Shown here: in pieces, positions 1 through 9,503 of the stretch | How positions within the stretch are numbered: position 1 is the stretch's first letter | Layout of the letters: each line of letters opens with the position of its first letter | Made by a program: the position numbers and the translations under genes | NCBI RefSeq assembly: GCF_022829295.1 | Contig: NZ_JAKSYH010000083.1 | Span: 1 to 56,808, forward strand | Reading direction: 5' to 3' | DNA length: 56,808 nucleotides | From: Methylobacterium sp. J-088 | GTDB taxonomy: Bacteria; Pseudomonadota; Alphaproteobacteria; Rhizobiales; Beijerinckiaceae | The notes under the pieces: model-generated | What the model was told of the DNA's origin: nothing | Databases searched by the model: none | Seen by the model: the letters and a program-made list of their open reading frames with translations, nothing else

Positions 1-229
1 CCCCTTTGCCGAGGGCGGGGCAGACCGGACACCGAGACGCCACGACCCAGTCGCGCACCGTCTGGAGCCCGACCCCGCCGAGAGCGGCGGCGGCCGAGCG
101 TGAGCCGCCCGCGTAGATCGCCGACACAGCCAGCAGGCGCCTAATTTGGGCGGGATCGCGCGCGCAATTGGCCACGGCGCGCAGGCCCTCCGCGTCGAAG
201 TCCGATCGCAGTGGCACCGGTGCAGCCAT
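1..229 (-). pseudogene. IS630-type transposase, N-terminal fragment
   Basis: Reverse-strand reading from an ATG at 229 gives an N-terminal helix-turn-helix of the IS630 transposase kind: it opens MAAPVPLRSDFDAEGL and contains IRRLLAVSAIYAGGSRS and LGGVGLQTVRDWV. The family normally continues with an N/F-rich linker and a DDE catalytic domain. Here the resemblance stops after RDWV, and the last 15 or so codons before the window edge do not look like the family. The copy is therefore probably truncated or frameshifted, although the window edge prevents certainty. A purine-rich stretch (gaggagg) lies just upstream of the ATG. Confidence 0.6.
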
Positions 230-438
230 GCCATCCTCCTCGGGCTCCAAACACGAAGACAGAATCACCCTTCAGCCGCCAAGGCTACCCCGTGAGTCCC
301 GCTCAACGAGAGCTGGTCTGATCCCGAAGGTCGTCCCCTGGTGACCGGATCGACGGATCATCCGGGCTACGTGTCAGCCCGACGTGCTATCGCTCCCGGC
401 CGATACCGTGCGCAGGCTGAACGCCTCGCATCGCGCCT

Positions 439-690
439 TCAAACGCGACCGACCTGCGCCATCGTCCGCACGACTTGAATGCTGCGATGCCGCGTCTCGG
501 CGTCCTCAATCGCGAGATAGGCCCGCATCAGACTGAACACCGCGGCGGCCTCTTCTCCGCGGCCTTCTGGTACGCCACGGATCAGGTGGGGATCGTAGAA
601 CTCGGTGATCGGCACATCGAGTAGCTCGGCTATTTGGGCGAGCAGGCCTGCTCGCGATGTCACGGCTCGCTGATGGGCGTCATTAATCAT
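439..690 (-). CDS. Small protein resembling the C-terminal part of XRE-type regulators
   Basis: Eighty-three residues. The segment LLAQIAELLDVPITEFYD followed by an acidic, alanine-rich helix and a stretch of the form LMRAYLAIEDAETRHRSI resembles the region after the DNA-binding helices in XRE/Cro-type regulators of Hyphomicrobiales, which often end with a similar helix. No helix-turn-helix is visible, so it is either a stand-alone small gene or a remnant. It lies between a transposase fragment and a long gene-poor stretch, which makes decay plausible. Function unknown. Confidence 0.4.
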   Translation of the reverse strand: MINDAHQRAVTSRAGLLAQIAELLDVPITEFYDPHLIRGVPEGRGEEAAAVFSLMRAYLAIEDAETRHRSIQVVRTMAQVGRV

Positions 691-2102
691 CGCGCGCTCA
701 CGATCACACTAGCTACGGTGATCGCGAGCGTAACTTACAACCTAGAGCGGCACAATCTCACTCAAGGGTTGTTTTATGCTGTTCAACCAATGGTGCGCGA
801 CGGCAACATCGGCGGAGCACGATCCCCTTCACCTGACGGTATGTGTGAGGTTCAGGGATCGCCAGCGGTACTCGCGGGGGGCAGACCGAAGCGATCCTTG
901 AACCTGCGGCTGTCGCCATAACCCGTGTGTACCTACGCTGGCTGCGTCCACGGCAGGATAGCAGGCGTACTACGACTGGGCCTTGGGCCGGCGCTTACGG
1001 TCTCCAGTTCCGCCGCGCTGCGCCGACCCTCACGAGACCGCCCGGCCAAGGCGTCACGGGCGAGCCCGGCGAACTGGACCGGATGCGCCTGTCGTCAAGT
1101 GCTTACCCGCCGCTGGCCGTGTGGTGTCGCCAACACCTCGGGCACGTCTGCGAGAAGGATGAGCGCTGTGGCAGCTGCACAGGGTGGTGTCGCCGCGTCG
1201 GCCTGAGATCAGCCCTCGGCTCTAACGCGACTTCGCCGGCGAGGCTGCCCCGAGACCGAGGGGTATCAGGCCCCGGCGCTGCTCTTCCGGCGCGCGGCCG
1301 AAGCCGATCGCCGAGGGTATAGTGGCGCGGGGGTGTTGACGGATCCTGTACGTGAGCCCGAACCGCTGTGGTTCTTCTGTAAAGCGGCCTTTCGTCAGCC
1401 CGACGACAACTTCGGCTCAAAGTATAGCCGGACCTTGGCCCATCGTCCCGAGACAGATGTTCTGCTTCCAGCCCACGGGTGGCGGTGGACATCTAGGAGG
1501 GTCAACTTTGACGCTCACATCCATCGGCTCAAGGCGCGATACCGAAGTGAACAAAGAAACCGTCAAGGTCTTGGGATCCCACACTGGTGCTGAACATGCT
1601 CGGCAAAGCGTCCCGCCCCATGAACGCTGCAGCGGGCGTTAGAGCTGCAAAGCCAGCGACTAGTGCTCTGACGCATTCACTTCGTTCATGCGAGTGAGCA
1701 CTAGTTCTCTGGGTTTGCATCAATTTTTCTGGACTCGGCTGACGCCTCCGTCTGGATCGATGCACTGGAGCCAAGGCGAGAAGGGCTTGAAGGTTGCGCA
1801 TGATTGGACTGGTTTGTGTGTGACCCGATCGTGACAGCCGACCCTAAACGCCCGCACCAAACCAATCTCGAAAATTTGAAGGTTCTTCCTGAAAAGACCG
1901 ATGTTCTCTGCCTATTATTGTCAAAAACGATTACAACCGAGAGGTGTAGAAATATTATTAACCGCTATAGGCGATAGAACGCTTTCAGCATCATACAATT
2001 AGCCACCGGCGGTTACATCACACGTTAGGCCGCGGACTGAGCGAGACGCGCCCTGGCACGAATGCCCACCCTCCGGCTTGGTGCAGCTCACAGCGGGAAC
2101 TC
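691..2102. other. Gene-poor stretch with repeat copy
   Basis: I see no convincing gene in these 1.4 kb. The open frames are overlapping, rich in Arg/Pro/Ser and resemble no family I know. The stretch holds one copy of the 107-bp structured repeat (1660-1766, listed separately) and, near 1385-1425, the words aaagcggcctttcgtcag and acttcggctc, which recur around 7635-7680. The final 250 bases before the chemoreceptor gene are AT-richer and presumably hold its promoter. Confidence 0.5.
1660..1766 (-). repeat. Dispersed 107-109 bp structured repeat, copy 1
   Basis: Inverted copy of the element also found at 7371-7477 and 49638-49746. In the common orientation it opens agtgcatcgatccagacgg, contains an A-rich run before attgatgcaaa, and ends with the word gagcactag. 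The last 48 bases (1660-1707 here) form an imperfect hairpin: ctagtgctc pairs with gagcactag, and cgcat with atgcg. This copy differs from the others in a few bases, for example gagtccag instead of gagtctgg. Confidence 0.85.
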
Positions 2103-3779
2103 ATGACTTTCCACGTCGGCGCCCGCATACAGCTCATCACGCTGACTGCTCTGGCAGGCATGGCGGTACCGATCGGGCTGGCGGGATGGGATATGTGTCA
2201 AACAGTCACGGAGGCGCGTGAGTTGAAGACGCGCGATCTCGTCGAGACCGCACAAGGGGTTCTTGCCTACTTCGAGGGCGAGGAGCGCGCCGGCCGGATG
2301 AGCCGCGATGCCGCTCAGCAAGCGGCCGTAGGGGCGGTTCGGGGTCTACATTACGCGGGCAGCGAGTACTTCTGGATCCAGGACATGCATCCGCGCATGG
2401 TGCTGCATCCCAAAGCCGACTTGATTGGCAAGGAAATCAGCGGGATCGTCGATCCGACTGGCAAGCACCTTTTCGTGGATATGGTCGAGCGGGTAAAGCA
2501 GTCGGGCGCGGGCTTCGTCCCATACCTGTGGCCGAAGCCCGGCCTGGATCAGCCGGTGGCAAAGATCTCTTACGTAAAAGGCTTCGCGCCTTGGGGATGG
2601 ATCATCGGATCAGGCATCTATGCGGATGACACGGCAGCGCAGATGCGTCCGACACTGATGCGTCTGCTTGGCGGCGCGGCCATCGTTGCGATGATCATCG
2701 GTCTTCTGGCTACCCTCATAGGGCGTAGCGTGGCGCGACCGGTGCGGGCCATGACGGCGTTCATGACGGGTCTCGCTGCGGGGGACTTGACCCAAGAGGT
2801 ACCAGGCGCGCAGCGCCGTGACGAGATCGGTGCGATGGCGTCGTCCGTACAGGTGTTCAAGGACGGCCTGATCCGCATGAAGGCTTTGGAGGCGGAGACC
2901 GCGCAGACGCGCTTGGCCGCCGAGGAGCAGCGCAAGGCCGGCATGCGCCAGATGGCCGACGGCTTCGAGTCCGCGGTCGGCGGCATCATCGGCATGGTGT
3001 CGTCTTCCGCTACCGAGCTGCAGATTACCGCCCAGGCGATGACTGCCACAGCTACCGAGACAGCCACCCAGTCTACCACGGTTGCGGCGGCCGCCGAGGA
3101 AGCCGCTTCCAACGTCAACACGGTTGCGGCGGCCGCCGAGGAGCTTGGCTCGTCCGTTCAGGAGATTGGACGCCAAGTCGCAGGCTCGGCCGAACTGGCG
3201 CAGCGGGCCGTGCACGAAGCCGATCAGACCGTCGCCATGGTGCAAGAATTGAACGTTGCCGTATCCCGGATCGGTGACGTGGTCTCACTGATCTCTGGCA
3301 TCGCCGGCCAGACCAACCTGCTAGCGCTGAATGCCACCATAGAGGCAGCGCGCGCGGGTGCGGCGGGCAAAGGCTTTGCGGTGGTAGCCTCCGAGGTGAA
3401 GGCGCTGGCCGAGCAGACCGCCAAGGCGACGAGCGAAATCTCCGGACAGATCGCGCAAATCCAGGCCTCGACCGGCCATGCCGTGAAGTCGATCGCCGGC
3501 ATCACCGGACGGATCCGCGAGATCGATGAGGTCGCCACCTCAATCGCGGCTGCGGTCGAGGAGCAGGGGGCTGCTACCCAGGAGATCGTCCGCAACGTGA
3601 CGCAGGCGGCGATAGGCACGCGTGAGGTTACGAGCAACATCTCGGGTGTTGCGGGTGCGGCTGAAGGGACGGGCGCGGCGGCGAGCCAGATGCTGGGAGC
3701 TGCCTCGGAGCTGTCGCGCCAGTCCGAGCACCTCGCAGCCGAGGTCGGAGGCTTCCTCGCCACCGTGCGCGCGGCATGA
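2103..3779 (+). CDS. Methyl-accepting chemotaxis protein with Cache-type sensor
   Basis: Inner-membrane chemoreceptor of 558 residues that would pass a periplasmic signal to CheA/CheW. Order of parts: membrane helix about 9-29; periplasmic single-Cache-type domain about 40-183 ([40 protein letters not shown]); second membrane helix about 184-206; HAMP about 205-258; then a long coiled-coil signalling domain. The hairpin tip near residue 400 reads [20 protein letters not shown], the hallmark of the family. No CheB/CheR-tethering pentapeptide is seen at the C-terminus (ends FLATVRAA). The start is supported by a gggaac stretch just upstream. No che genes are nearby, so this is an orphan receptor. 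Its ligand is unknown; single-Cache domains often bind small organic acids. Confidence 0.92.
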   Translation: MTFHVGARIQLITLTALAGMAVPIGLAGWDMCQTVTEARELKTRDLVETAQGVLAYFEGEERAGRMSRDAAQQAAVGAVRGLHYAGSEYFWIQDMHPRMVLHPKADLIGKEISGIVDPTGKHLFVDMVERVKQSGAGFVPYLWPKPGLDQPVAKISYVKGFAPWGWIIGSGIYADDTAAQMRPTLMRLLGGAAIVAMIIGLLATLIGRSVARPVRAMTAFMTGLAAGDLTQEVPGAQRRDEIGAMASSVQVFKDGLIRMKALEAETAQTRLAAEEQRKAGMRQMADGFESAVGGIIGMVSSSATELQITAQAMTATATETATQSTTVAAAAEEAASNVNTVAAAAEELGSSVQEIGRQVAGSAELAQRAVHEADQTVAMVQELNVAVSRIGDVVSLISGIAGQTNLLALNATIEAARAGAAGKGFAVVASEVKALAEQTAKATSEISGQIAQIQASTGHAVKSIAGITGRIREIDEVATSIAAAVEEQGAATQEIVRNVTQAAIGTREVTSNISGVAGAAEGTGAAASQMLGAASELSRQSEHLAAEVGGFLATVRAA

Positions 3780-3933
3780 GGCGAACCTGTGGATGATCGG
3801 AGAACGAGGTACCACTTCACAGACCCATTCACGTTGAATGCCGTACTCTCGTTTCAATATATAAGGTATTCCTGAAGCTTCATTGTCATAAATTAACCAG
3901 CTGAGTTCAAACCGTATGCCTCGGAGTTTTGGC

Positions 3934-6291
3934 ATGCAGTCTGTCTATACGTGCCTCACGCAGGCGCACGATCACCAGCTGATCGTGCTGGCCGCAGGGA
4001 TCTGCATCGTCGGCGTTTACGGCTCGTTCTCGGTCGCGACACACGCAGCGCGCTCCGAAGGCCGGTCCGCCACGCTCTGGGCTGGCGCTAGCATCGTCGC
4101 TTCAGGCTGCACCGCCTGGGCCACCCACATGATCGGGCTCCTGGCATTTCGTCCTGGCATGCCCGCCGGGTTCGACCCCTATCTCACCGCCCTATCGCTC
4201 CTGACCGCCATCGCCGGCATTGGGGTCAGCGTCAGCCTCGCGATCGGTCAGCGCAGGCGGACCCAGCGCTTCCTCATAGGTCTCCTTCTCGGCGGTAGCA
4301 TCGGCGCGTTGCACTACCTCGGCGAGGCTTCGTATGTCGTCGCCGGTGCCGTCACGTGGGATCCGCTCCTCCTGGCCGTGTCCATACCGACCAGCCTGCT
4401 CATGTTCGGCATGGCCATGGTCGTGACCGGGGAGCGCCGCCGCGATCTTCGACGCACCGGGGCACCCCTGTTGGTCGCGGCAATCGGTGTCCTGCACTTC
4501 GGTGGCATGACGGCGATGACGCTGACCTTTGATCCCGCTATTTTGCTCCCTTCCCAGGCCGTTCCGCCCGATGTGATCGCGCCGATCGTAGCAGGCGTGT
4601 CCCTCGGCCTTCTGATCCTGGCGGTGGTCGGGCTGCGTCTGACCCTGAACGCTCGCGCCCAGGCGCGGCGGGATCAGGAGCGCCTCCGCGAACTTGCCAA
4701 CCTCGCCGTCGAGGGGCTCGCGGTCTGCGACGGCGAGATGATCAAGATCGGCAACCGGAGCCTGGAGCGGCTCGTGGGGGTCGGCGCGGGCGCGCTCAGC
4801 GGCCGTCGTCTGTCGGATCTCCTGCCCGGCCTCGTCGTCTCGACGCTGCCCGAGCGCGAGGAACGGGAGGCGGACCTCATCGGCGCCGACGGGCAGCGGG
4901 TATCGGTGCGTGTCCTGCGCAACGAGGTCCCCCTCGGTAGCGGCCGTCAGACCGTACTGGCCGTCCGCGACCAGCGCGAGCGCTTGCAGACCGAGTCTCA
5001 GATGCGCACGCTCGCCTACTCGGACGGGCTGACCGGCCTGCCCAACCGCGCCCGCTTCCACGATCTGCTGACGCGCCATGCCGCCTCTTACGGGGTGGAC
5101 GACCGCACCTTCGCGATCCTCGTCCTCGACCTCGACCGGTTCAAGCTGGTGAACGACACCCTCGGGCACGGACTGGGTGACACGTTGCTGTGCAAGGTTG
5201 CCCAGCGCCTCATCAAGGCTCTGGGAGAGCGCGACATGGTCGCCCGCCTCGGCGGCGACGAATTCGCGATCCTGCAGGTCGATCCCGTGGGGCCAGAGGC
5301 GGTGGAGGCGCTCGCCGCCCGCATCGTCGAGCTGATCGGCCGGCCGTTCCTGATCGACGGGCAGCTTGTCAATATCGGCGCCTCTGTCGGGGCCGCTCTC
5401 GCGCCGGCGGACGGCACCGAGACCAGCGCGCTGCTGCGCAACGCCGACCTCGCGCTCTACAAGGCCAAGGCCGATGGCAAAGGCACGTTCCGCCGGTTCG
5501 AGCCCGTGCTCGACGCACGCGTCCAAGCCCGGCGCGGCCTGGAGGTGGATCTGCGCCGGGCGATCGCGGTCCAGGAATTCGAGCTGCATTACCAGCCCCT
5601 CGTCGATGCGCGTACCGGCCGGATCACCGCCGCGGAGGCGCTGGTGCGCTGGCGCCATCCCGAGCGTGGCCTGGTCTCGCCCGCCGACTTCATCCCGCTT
5701 GCCGAGGAGACGGGCCTGATCGGGCCGCTCGGCCAGTGGGTCCTGCGCACGGCCTGCCTCCAAGCGGCCCGCTGGCCGTCGCACATCCGGGTGGCGGTCA
5801 ACCTCTCGCCCGTCCAGTTCCGCGACCTGAGCCTCGCCGAGACCGTGAAGGCGGCGCTCGCAGCTTCCGGGCTCGCCGCCGACCGGCTGGAGCTGGAGAT
5901 CACCGAGGGCGTGCTGCTGGCCGACGAGGAGCGAACGATGGCCACCCTGACCCGGCTCCGGGCCGCCGGGGTCGGCATCTCGATGGACGATTTCGGGACC
6001 GGCTATTCCTCGCTCAGCTACCTGCGCCGCTTCCCCTTCAACAAGCTCAAGGTCGACCAGTCCTTCGTGCGCCAGCTTCCGGGCGATCCAGAGAGCGCCG
6101 CCATCGTCCGGGCGATCATCACCATGGGCACCTGCCTCGGCATGACGATCACGGTCGAGGGCGTAGAGACCGCGGAGCAGTTCGCTTTCACGGCCGCCTC
6201 GGGCTGTGATCAGGTGCAGGGCTACCATATCAGCCGGCCGCTGCCCGTGACGGAATTCCTGTCGTTCGTCGAAGCGCGAGAAGCCGCATGA
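3934..6291 (+). CDS. MHYT-GGDEF-EAL c-di-GMP signalling protein
   Basis: Membrane-bound protein combining an MHYT sensor with cyclase and phosphodiesterase domains. The first 240 or so residues form several membrane helices with the MHYT-type repeats WATHMIG, ALHYLG and LHFGGM, whose His/Met residues are proposed to bind metal and sense a diatomic gas or redox state. A PAS-like linker follows. The GGDEF motif is intact near residue 440. The inhibitory RxxD site is GERD, so its Arg is lost. The EAL half is complete (EALVRW near 568, NLSPVQF, LEITEG, DDFGTGYSSL, KVDQSF, VEGVET). I chose ATG 3934 because cggag lies 7 bases upstream; ATG 3916 is possible. The stop overlaps the BLUF gene start by four bases. 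Confidence 0.92.
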   Translation: MQSVYTCLTQAHDHQLIVLAAGICIVGVYGSFSVATHAARSEGRSATLWAGASIVASGCTAWATHMIGLLAFRPGMPAGFDPYLTALSLLTAIAGIGVSVSLAIGQRRRTQRFLIGLLLGGSIGALHYLGEASYVVAGAVTWDPLLLAVSIPTSLLMFGMAMVVTGERRRDLRRTGAPLLVAAIGVLHFGGMTAMTLTFDPAILLPSQAVPPDVIAPIVAGVSLGLLILAVVGLRLTLNARAQARRDQERLRELANLAVEGLAVCDGEMIKIGNRSLERLVGVGAGALSGRRLSDLLPGLVVSTLPEREEREADLIGADGQRVSVRVLRNEVPLGSGRQTVLAVRDQRERLQTESQMRTLAYSDGLTGLPNRARFHDLLTRHAASYGVDDRTFAILVLDLDRFKLVNDTLGHGLGDTLLCKVAQRLIKALGERDMVARLGGDEFAILQVDPVGPEAVEALAARIVELIGRPFLIDGQLVNIGASVGAALAPADGTETSALLRNADLALYKAKADGKGTFRRFEPVLDARVQARRGLEVDLRRAIAVQEFELHYQPLVDARTGRITAAEALVRWRHPERGLVSPADFIPLAEETGLIGPLGQWVLRTACLQAARWPSHIRVAVNLSPVQFRDLSLAETVKAALAASGLAADRLELEITEGVLLADEERTMATLTRLRAAGVGISMDDFGTGYSSLSYLRRFPFNKLKVDQSFVRQLPGDPESAAIVRAIITMGTCLGMTITVEGVETAEQFAFTAASGCDQVQGYHISRPLPVTEFLSFVEAREAA

Positions 6292-6755
6292 CCGAGCCGG
6301 ACCACACCGACCTGTTCCGGCTCGTCTACCGAAGCCGCAGCGCCATTGGTGGCGATGCTGAAGAGGTTCATCGGCAGGTTGATAAGATACTCACCGTGTC
6401 TCGCAGCCGAAATGGGCAGGCCGGCGTTACGGGCGCTTTGATGTTCACGGGCCTGTTCTTCGTGCAGGCCCTAGAGGGTCCGGCCACTGCCGTGGAGGCG
6501 GCCTTCGACCGGATCTGTTGTGATCTGCGCCATACCGGCATCGAGGTCGTCGAGTGCGGCCCCGTCCTTGAGCCGGCCTTCGGTGAGTGGTCGATGAGCC
6601 ACTTGGTGCCTACAGCGGATGCCGGGGCTCTGCTCAATCGCGTCGAGCACGACACTGAGTTGGCCGACGCCGCGGTAGCGGCGATGAAGCTCATGATCGC
6701 CCTGATCCGATTCGAACCACATGCCATCGGACCAACGCGGCAGCTCGTGGTTTAA
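6288..6755 (+). CDS. BLUF-domain blue-light receptor
   Basis: A 155-residue stand-alone BLUF protein, a blue-light sensor using bound FAD. Family landmarks are present: LVYRS with the key Tyr near residue 14, the Asn-containing segment RSRNGQAGVTGAL, the Gln in FVQALEGP that switches hydrogen bonding on illumination, and the semi-conserved Trp in FGEWSM. A helical tail of about 40 residues follows, as usual in short BLUF proteins that act through partners. Its ATGA start overlaps the stop of the preceding MHYT-GGDEF-EAL gene, so the two are almost surely translated together. This makes that enzyme the obvious partner, though this is inference. Confidence 0.92.
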   Translation: MTEPDHTDLFRLVYRSRSAIGGDAEEVHRQVDKILTVSRSRNGQAGVTGALMFTGLFFVQALEGPATAVEAAFDRICCDLRHTGIEVVECGPVLEPAFGEWSMSHLVPTADAGALLNRVEHDTELADAAVAAMKLMIALIRFEPHAIGPTRQLVV

Positions 6756-7775
6756 ATTCAATCGGATCCGTCGAATGTGCGTTCGGCAAACTTTCCGGCG
6801 TCAGACCGTCACCGCACACCTTGACTGCCGGGCCGTGCAAGGCCTCCCGTCAGCGCAGTTACATTGGGGGGCTCGATACAGCTGCCGGGCCAACAGACCG
6901 TGAGAGCCAGAGTTCCGCGCCGTCAGCTGCACGGGCGCGTCCTTGTGCCGGAATAGGCTGCGCACCAATCGGAAGGGCAGGCGCACCAGCTTTTAGACGG
7001 CGTGAGCGGTCATGACCGCGGGGAGGCAACAACCTCAAAGATAGTGTTGAGTATCGCAAGTACTTTCGGCGGCGTGTTCACAATGGGCCGCCACTGCCAT
7101 TACCGTCAGGAGGTGCGGTGATTAGGGCGGCAGTGTCCTGGCCGTGGCCGGACCCGGACACGAAGTACCAGCCTGGACCCAATCTGTGTACACTCACAGC
7201 GGTTCGCGACATCAGGCTCGCAGATAATGCGGGGCGTTGCGTCGGCGGTTAGGGAGCCGACCGGGCGTCGGACGTCCATGCGAAGCCCCAGTCGCTCCAA
7301 CCGGTCGAGGAGCCACCACTCGGCACCGACGGTCCGAACTGTTGCGACGGTGCGAGGCCGGCGAGTAGATCTAGTGCATCGATCCAGACGGAGGCGTCAG
7401 CCGAGTCTGGAAAATTGATGCAAAACCAAAGAACTAGTGCTCACTCGCATGAACGAAGTGAATGCGTCAGAGCACTATGTGCATGTCGTTTCTTCGTTAG
7501 GGCAGCTCGCACCCCGGTTCGGTCTAAGTATGCGGATCGAAATTGGCGCGGTCGGTCTGCCGTGGGGCGCCTTCTTCAGACCGGCACTCAAGGCTGCTTA
7601 CGACCCGCACCAGCCGCTCCGACCATCGCCGTCGCCTCTCCAAAGCGGCCTTTCGTCAGGTACCTTGCATCTTCGGCTCGGGGTAAAGGGCTGTCGTTGA
7701 CCGATCGCTCAGCAGTCGTCCCAGCAGCAATAGAACGAGACTTCCGGTGTGATGCGTTTCGCCCTCATGACCGCA
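6756..7775. other. Gene-poor stretch with repeat copy
   Basis: No gene is supported in this 1 kb between two convergent signalling genes. The short open frames are Arg/Ser/Pro-rich and resemble nothing. It contains the repeat copy at 7371-7477 and, around 7635-7680, the words aaagcggcctttcgtcag and cttcggctc shared with about 1385-1425. I see no clear stem-loop terminator for either flanking gene. Confidence 0.45.
7371..7477 (+). repeat. Dispersed 107-109 bp structured repeat, copy 2
   Basis: Forward copy, nearly identical to 49638-49746 and to the reverse complement of 1660-1766. It opens ctagtgcatcgatccagac and ends gcgtcagagcacta. The terminal words ctagtgc and gcacta(g) are inverted repeats of one another, and the last half folds as an imperfect hairpin. 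The flanks (gcgagtagat on the left, tgtgcatgtc on the right) show no obvious target duplication. Confidence 0.88.
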
Positions 7776-9503
7776 CTACGCGGCCGCTCGAAGGTCTTTC
7801 GATGCTGTCGCCTCGAGTGATCGCACACAGTTGCGACCGCCCGACTTGGCTGCATAGAGCGCGCGGTCTGCGCGTTCGATCGTGTGGTCGACGTCGCCAT
7901 CACCGAACCCAGCCTCGGTCATGCCGATGCTGATCGTTGCTCTGAGGCACGGCCCCTCGGGCTCGAACACGGTGTTTGCTACCGTCTGTCGGATGCGGTC
8001 TGCAAAGACGGCCGCGCCTTTCAGATCAGTCTCGCGGAGCAGAACCACGAACTCCTCGCCACCGAAGCGCGCCACCTTGTCAGTGGTTCGGACTGCGTTG
8101 CTGATGATGCACCCAACCTGGCGGATCACCTCGTCACCTGCGGCATGGCCGTAAAGGTCGTTGACGCGTTTGAAGTGGTCGATATCAATCATCAGAATGC
8201 AGATCGAACGCCGGTAGCGCTTGAAGTAGCTCATCGCGTCGTTGGCCAAGGGCAGGAACGCGCGGCGGTTGAGCAGGCCTGTCAGCGCATCGGTGTCGGC
8301 CAGAACCTGCATCGCATGCAGATCGGCTCCGAGACGTCTGACCCGGTCCTCCGCGGCTTCAACCGCGTGCGAGGCCTCCGCCTCGACGAGGCGCGCATCC
8401 GCCTCAGCAGTGCCGACGCGTCGCAGAAGCGATCTGACCGAAACAGACAGGCGCAGGACTTCGGGAGAGCCGTGCACATGGCGCGTCATTCGCGCGTTCG
8501 GCTCGCGGCCGATGCGGTCGACCGCCGCTGTCAGCTGCGCCAAGGGCCGGGTCAGGCGTGCCGCGACCCACCAGATTGCGACGACGCCGAGTACAGCCGT
8601 CGCGAGCCCGAGCAGGAGGATCAGTCTGGTCAGACGATTTGCCCCCGCCAGTGCGGTGTCGATCGGCTGCAGCGCGACGACAATCCAACCCAGGCCCTGA
8701 TACTCACCCCGTCCGCGCGTGGCTGCGGCAGCGGCGAGACGATCGCCCTCAGCGCGGTGAACGACGAAATGGCCGGATGTAAGCTCTGCAGCCGTGTACG
8801 GCGTGGCTCCGAGATCGGACCCGAGCAGGACCCGGCCAGCGCGATCGATAACGACGACATCCTCTTCCATCTCGGGCCTGCGAGACGACAGGACTTCGCG
8901 CCGGACGACGTCGGCCCAGCGCCAGCTGAGATGAGCCCCGAGAACACCGATGACCTGACCTGAAGTGTCGTCCACTGGAACGGCCACATCCACGAACCGG
9001 AACGGCGTTCCGTCGCTGTAGGGCGGGAGCTTGGACGCCAGCAATGCCGCCGCGTGCACGTCCTCGACCGCGGCCTGCCGAAGTCCGTTTATGAACCAGG
9101 GGCGCTGGCTGACGCTCGCTCCTTCGAGAACGCCCGCTGTGGCGGCACGGACCTGGCCGTCGTGATCGGCAAACCCGATCCAGGCGTAATCCGGCAGCGT
9201 CCTCTGCATCGTCTCAAGCACTCTGCGCAGGCCGCCGGTGTCCTCCATCCAGTGAGGTCGGAGTGGTTCGAGCGCTCCGACGTTGCGGATTTCCCGCAGG
9301 CGCTCGGCCATGTCCTGATCGAGCCGATCGGCCATCGACCGGGCGACCTGCAGGAGGGCGTTCTGCGCCATATCGGTGGCCTGCCCGCGCGCCAGCAGGG
9401 CTGATCCGATTGTGGTCACGCCGACGATCGCTAGACCGATGGCGCCTGCGAGCAGGCTGATCTGACGCCGCAATGAAACGCGGTCCGCAAGCCGCTTGAA
9501 CAT
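7776..9503 (-). CDS. dCache-HAMP-GGDEF diguanylate cyclase
   Basis: Membrane-bound diguanylate cyclase of 575 residues. Membrane helix about 13-35; periplasmic double-Cache-type sensor about 40-275 (YAWIGFADHDGQV, SQRPWFINGL, FRFVDVAVPV); second helix about 288-310 (LILLLGLATAVLGVVAIWW); HAMP; short coiled coil; GGDEF domain from about 405. The active site is GGEEF near residue 481 and the inhibitory RxxD site is present as RTTD, so product inhibition is expected. DIDHFKRVNDLYGH is the typical metal and substrate segment. Start ATG at 9503 has gagga about nine bases upstream. It points away from the EAL-PYP operon, with which it shares the divergent 9504-10003 region. Confidence 0.93.
   Translation of the reverse strand: MFKRLADRVSLRRQISLLAGAIGLAIVGVTTIGSALLARGQATDMAQNALLQVARSMADRLDQDMAERLREIRNVGALEPLRPHWMEDTGGLRRVLETMQRTLPDYAWIGFADHDGQVRAATAGVLEGASVSQRPWFINGLRQAAVEDVHAAALLASKLPPYSDGTPFRFVDVAVPVDDTSGQVIGVLGAHLSWRWADVVRREVLSSRRPEMEEDVVVIDRAGRVLLGSDLGATPYTAAELTSGHFVVHRAEGDRLAAAAATRGRGEYQGLGWIVVALQPIDTALAGANRLTRLILLLGLATAVLGVVAIWWVAARLTRPLAQLTAAVDRIGREPNARMTRHVHGSPEVLRLSVSVRSLLRRVGTAEADARLVEAEASHAVEAAEDRVRRLGADLHAMQVLADTDALTGLLNRRAFLPLANDAMSYFKRYRRSICILMIDIDHFKRVNDLYGHAAGDEVIRQVGCIISNAVRTTDKVARFGGEEFVVLLRETDLKGAAVFADRIRQTVANTVFEPEGPCLRATISIGMTEAGFGDGDVDHTIERADRALYAAKSGGRNCVRSLEATASKDLRAAA

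Noticed and set aside
1660..1766. Reading the 107-bp repeat as coding sequence (frames giving AHSHERSECVRAL)
   Set aside because: The same peptide appears at each repeat copy only because the DNA is repeated; structure and dispersion explain it better.
4192..6228. 678-codon reverse frame inside the MHYT-GGDEF-EAL gene
   Set aside because: It is the antisense shadow of a gene with intact catalytic motifs; its own sequence is Arg/Gly/Asp-rich and unlike any family.
6801..6986. Reverse frame starting MRLPFRLVRSLFRHKD
   Set aside because: Looks mildly protein-like but is short, in a repeat-bearing gap, and I could not link it to any family.
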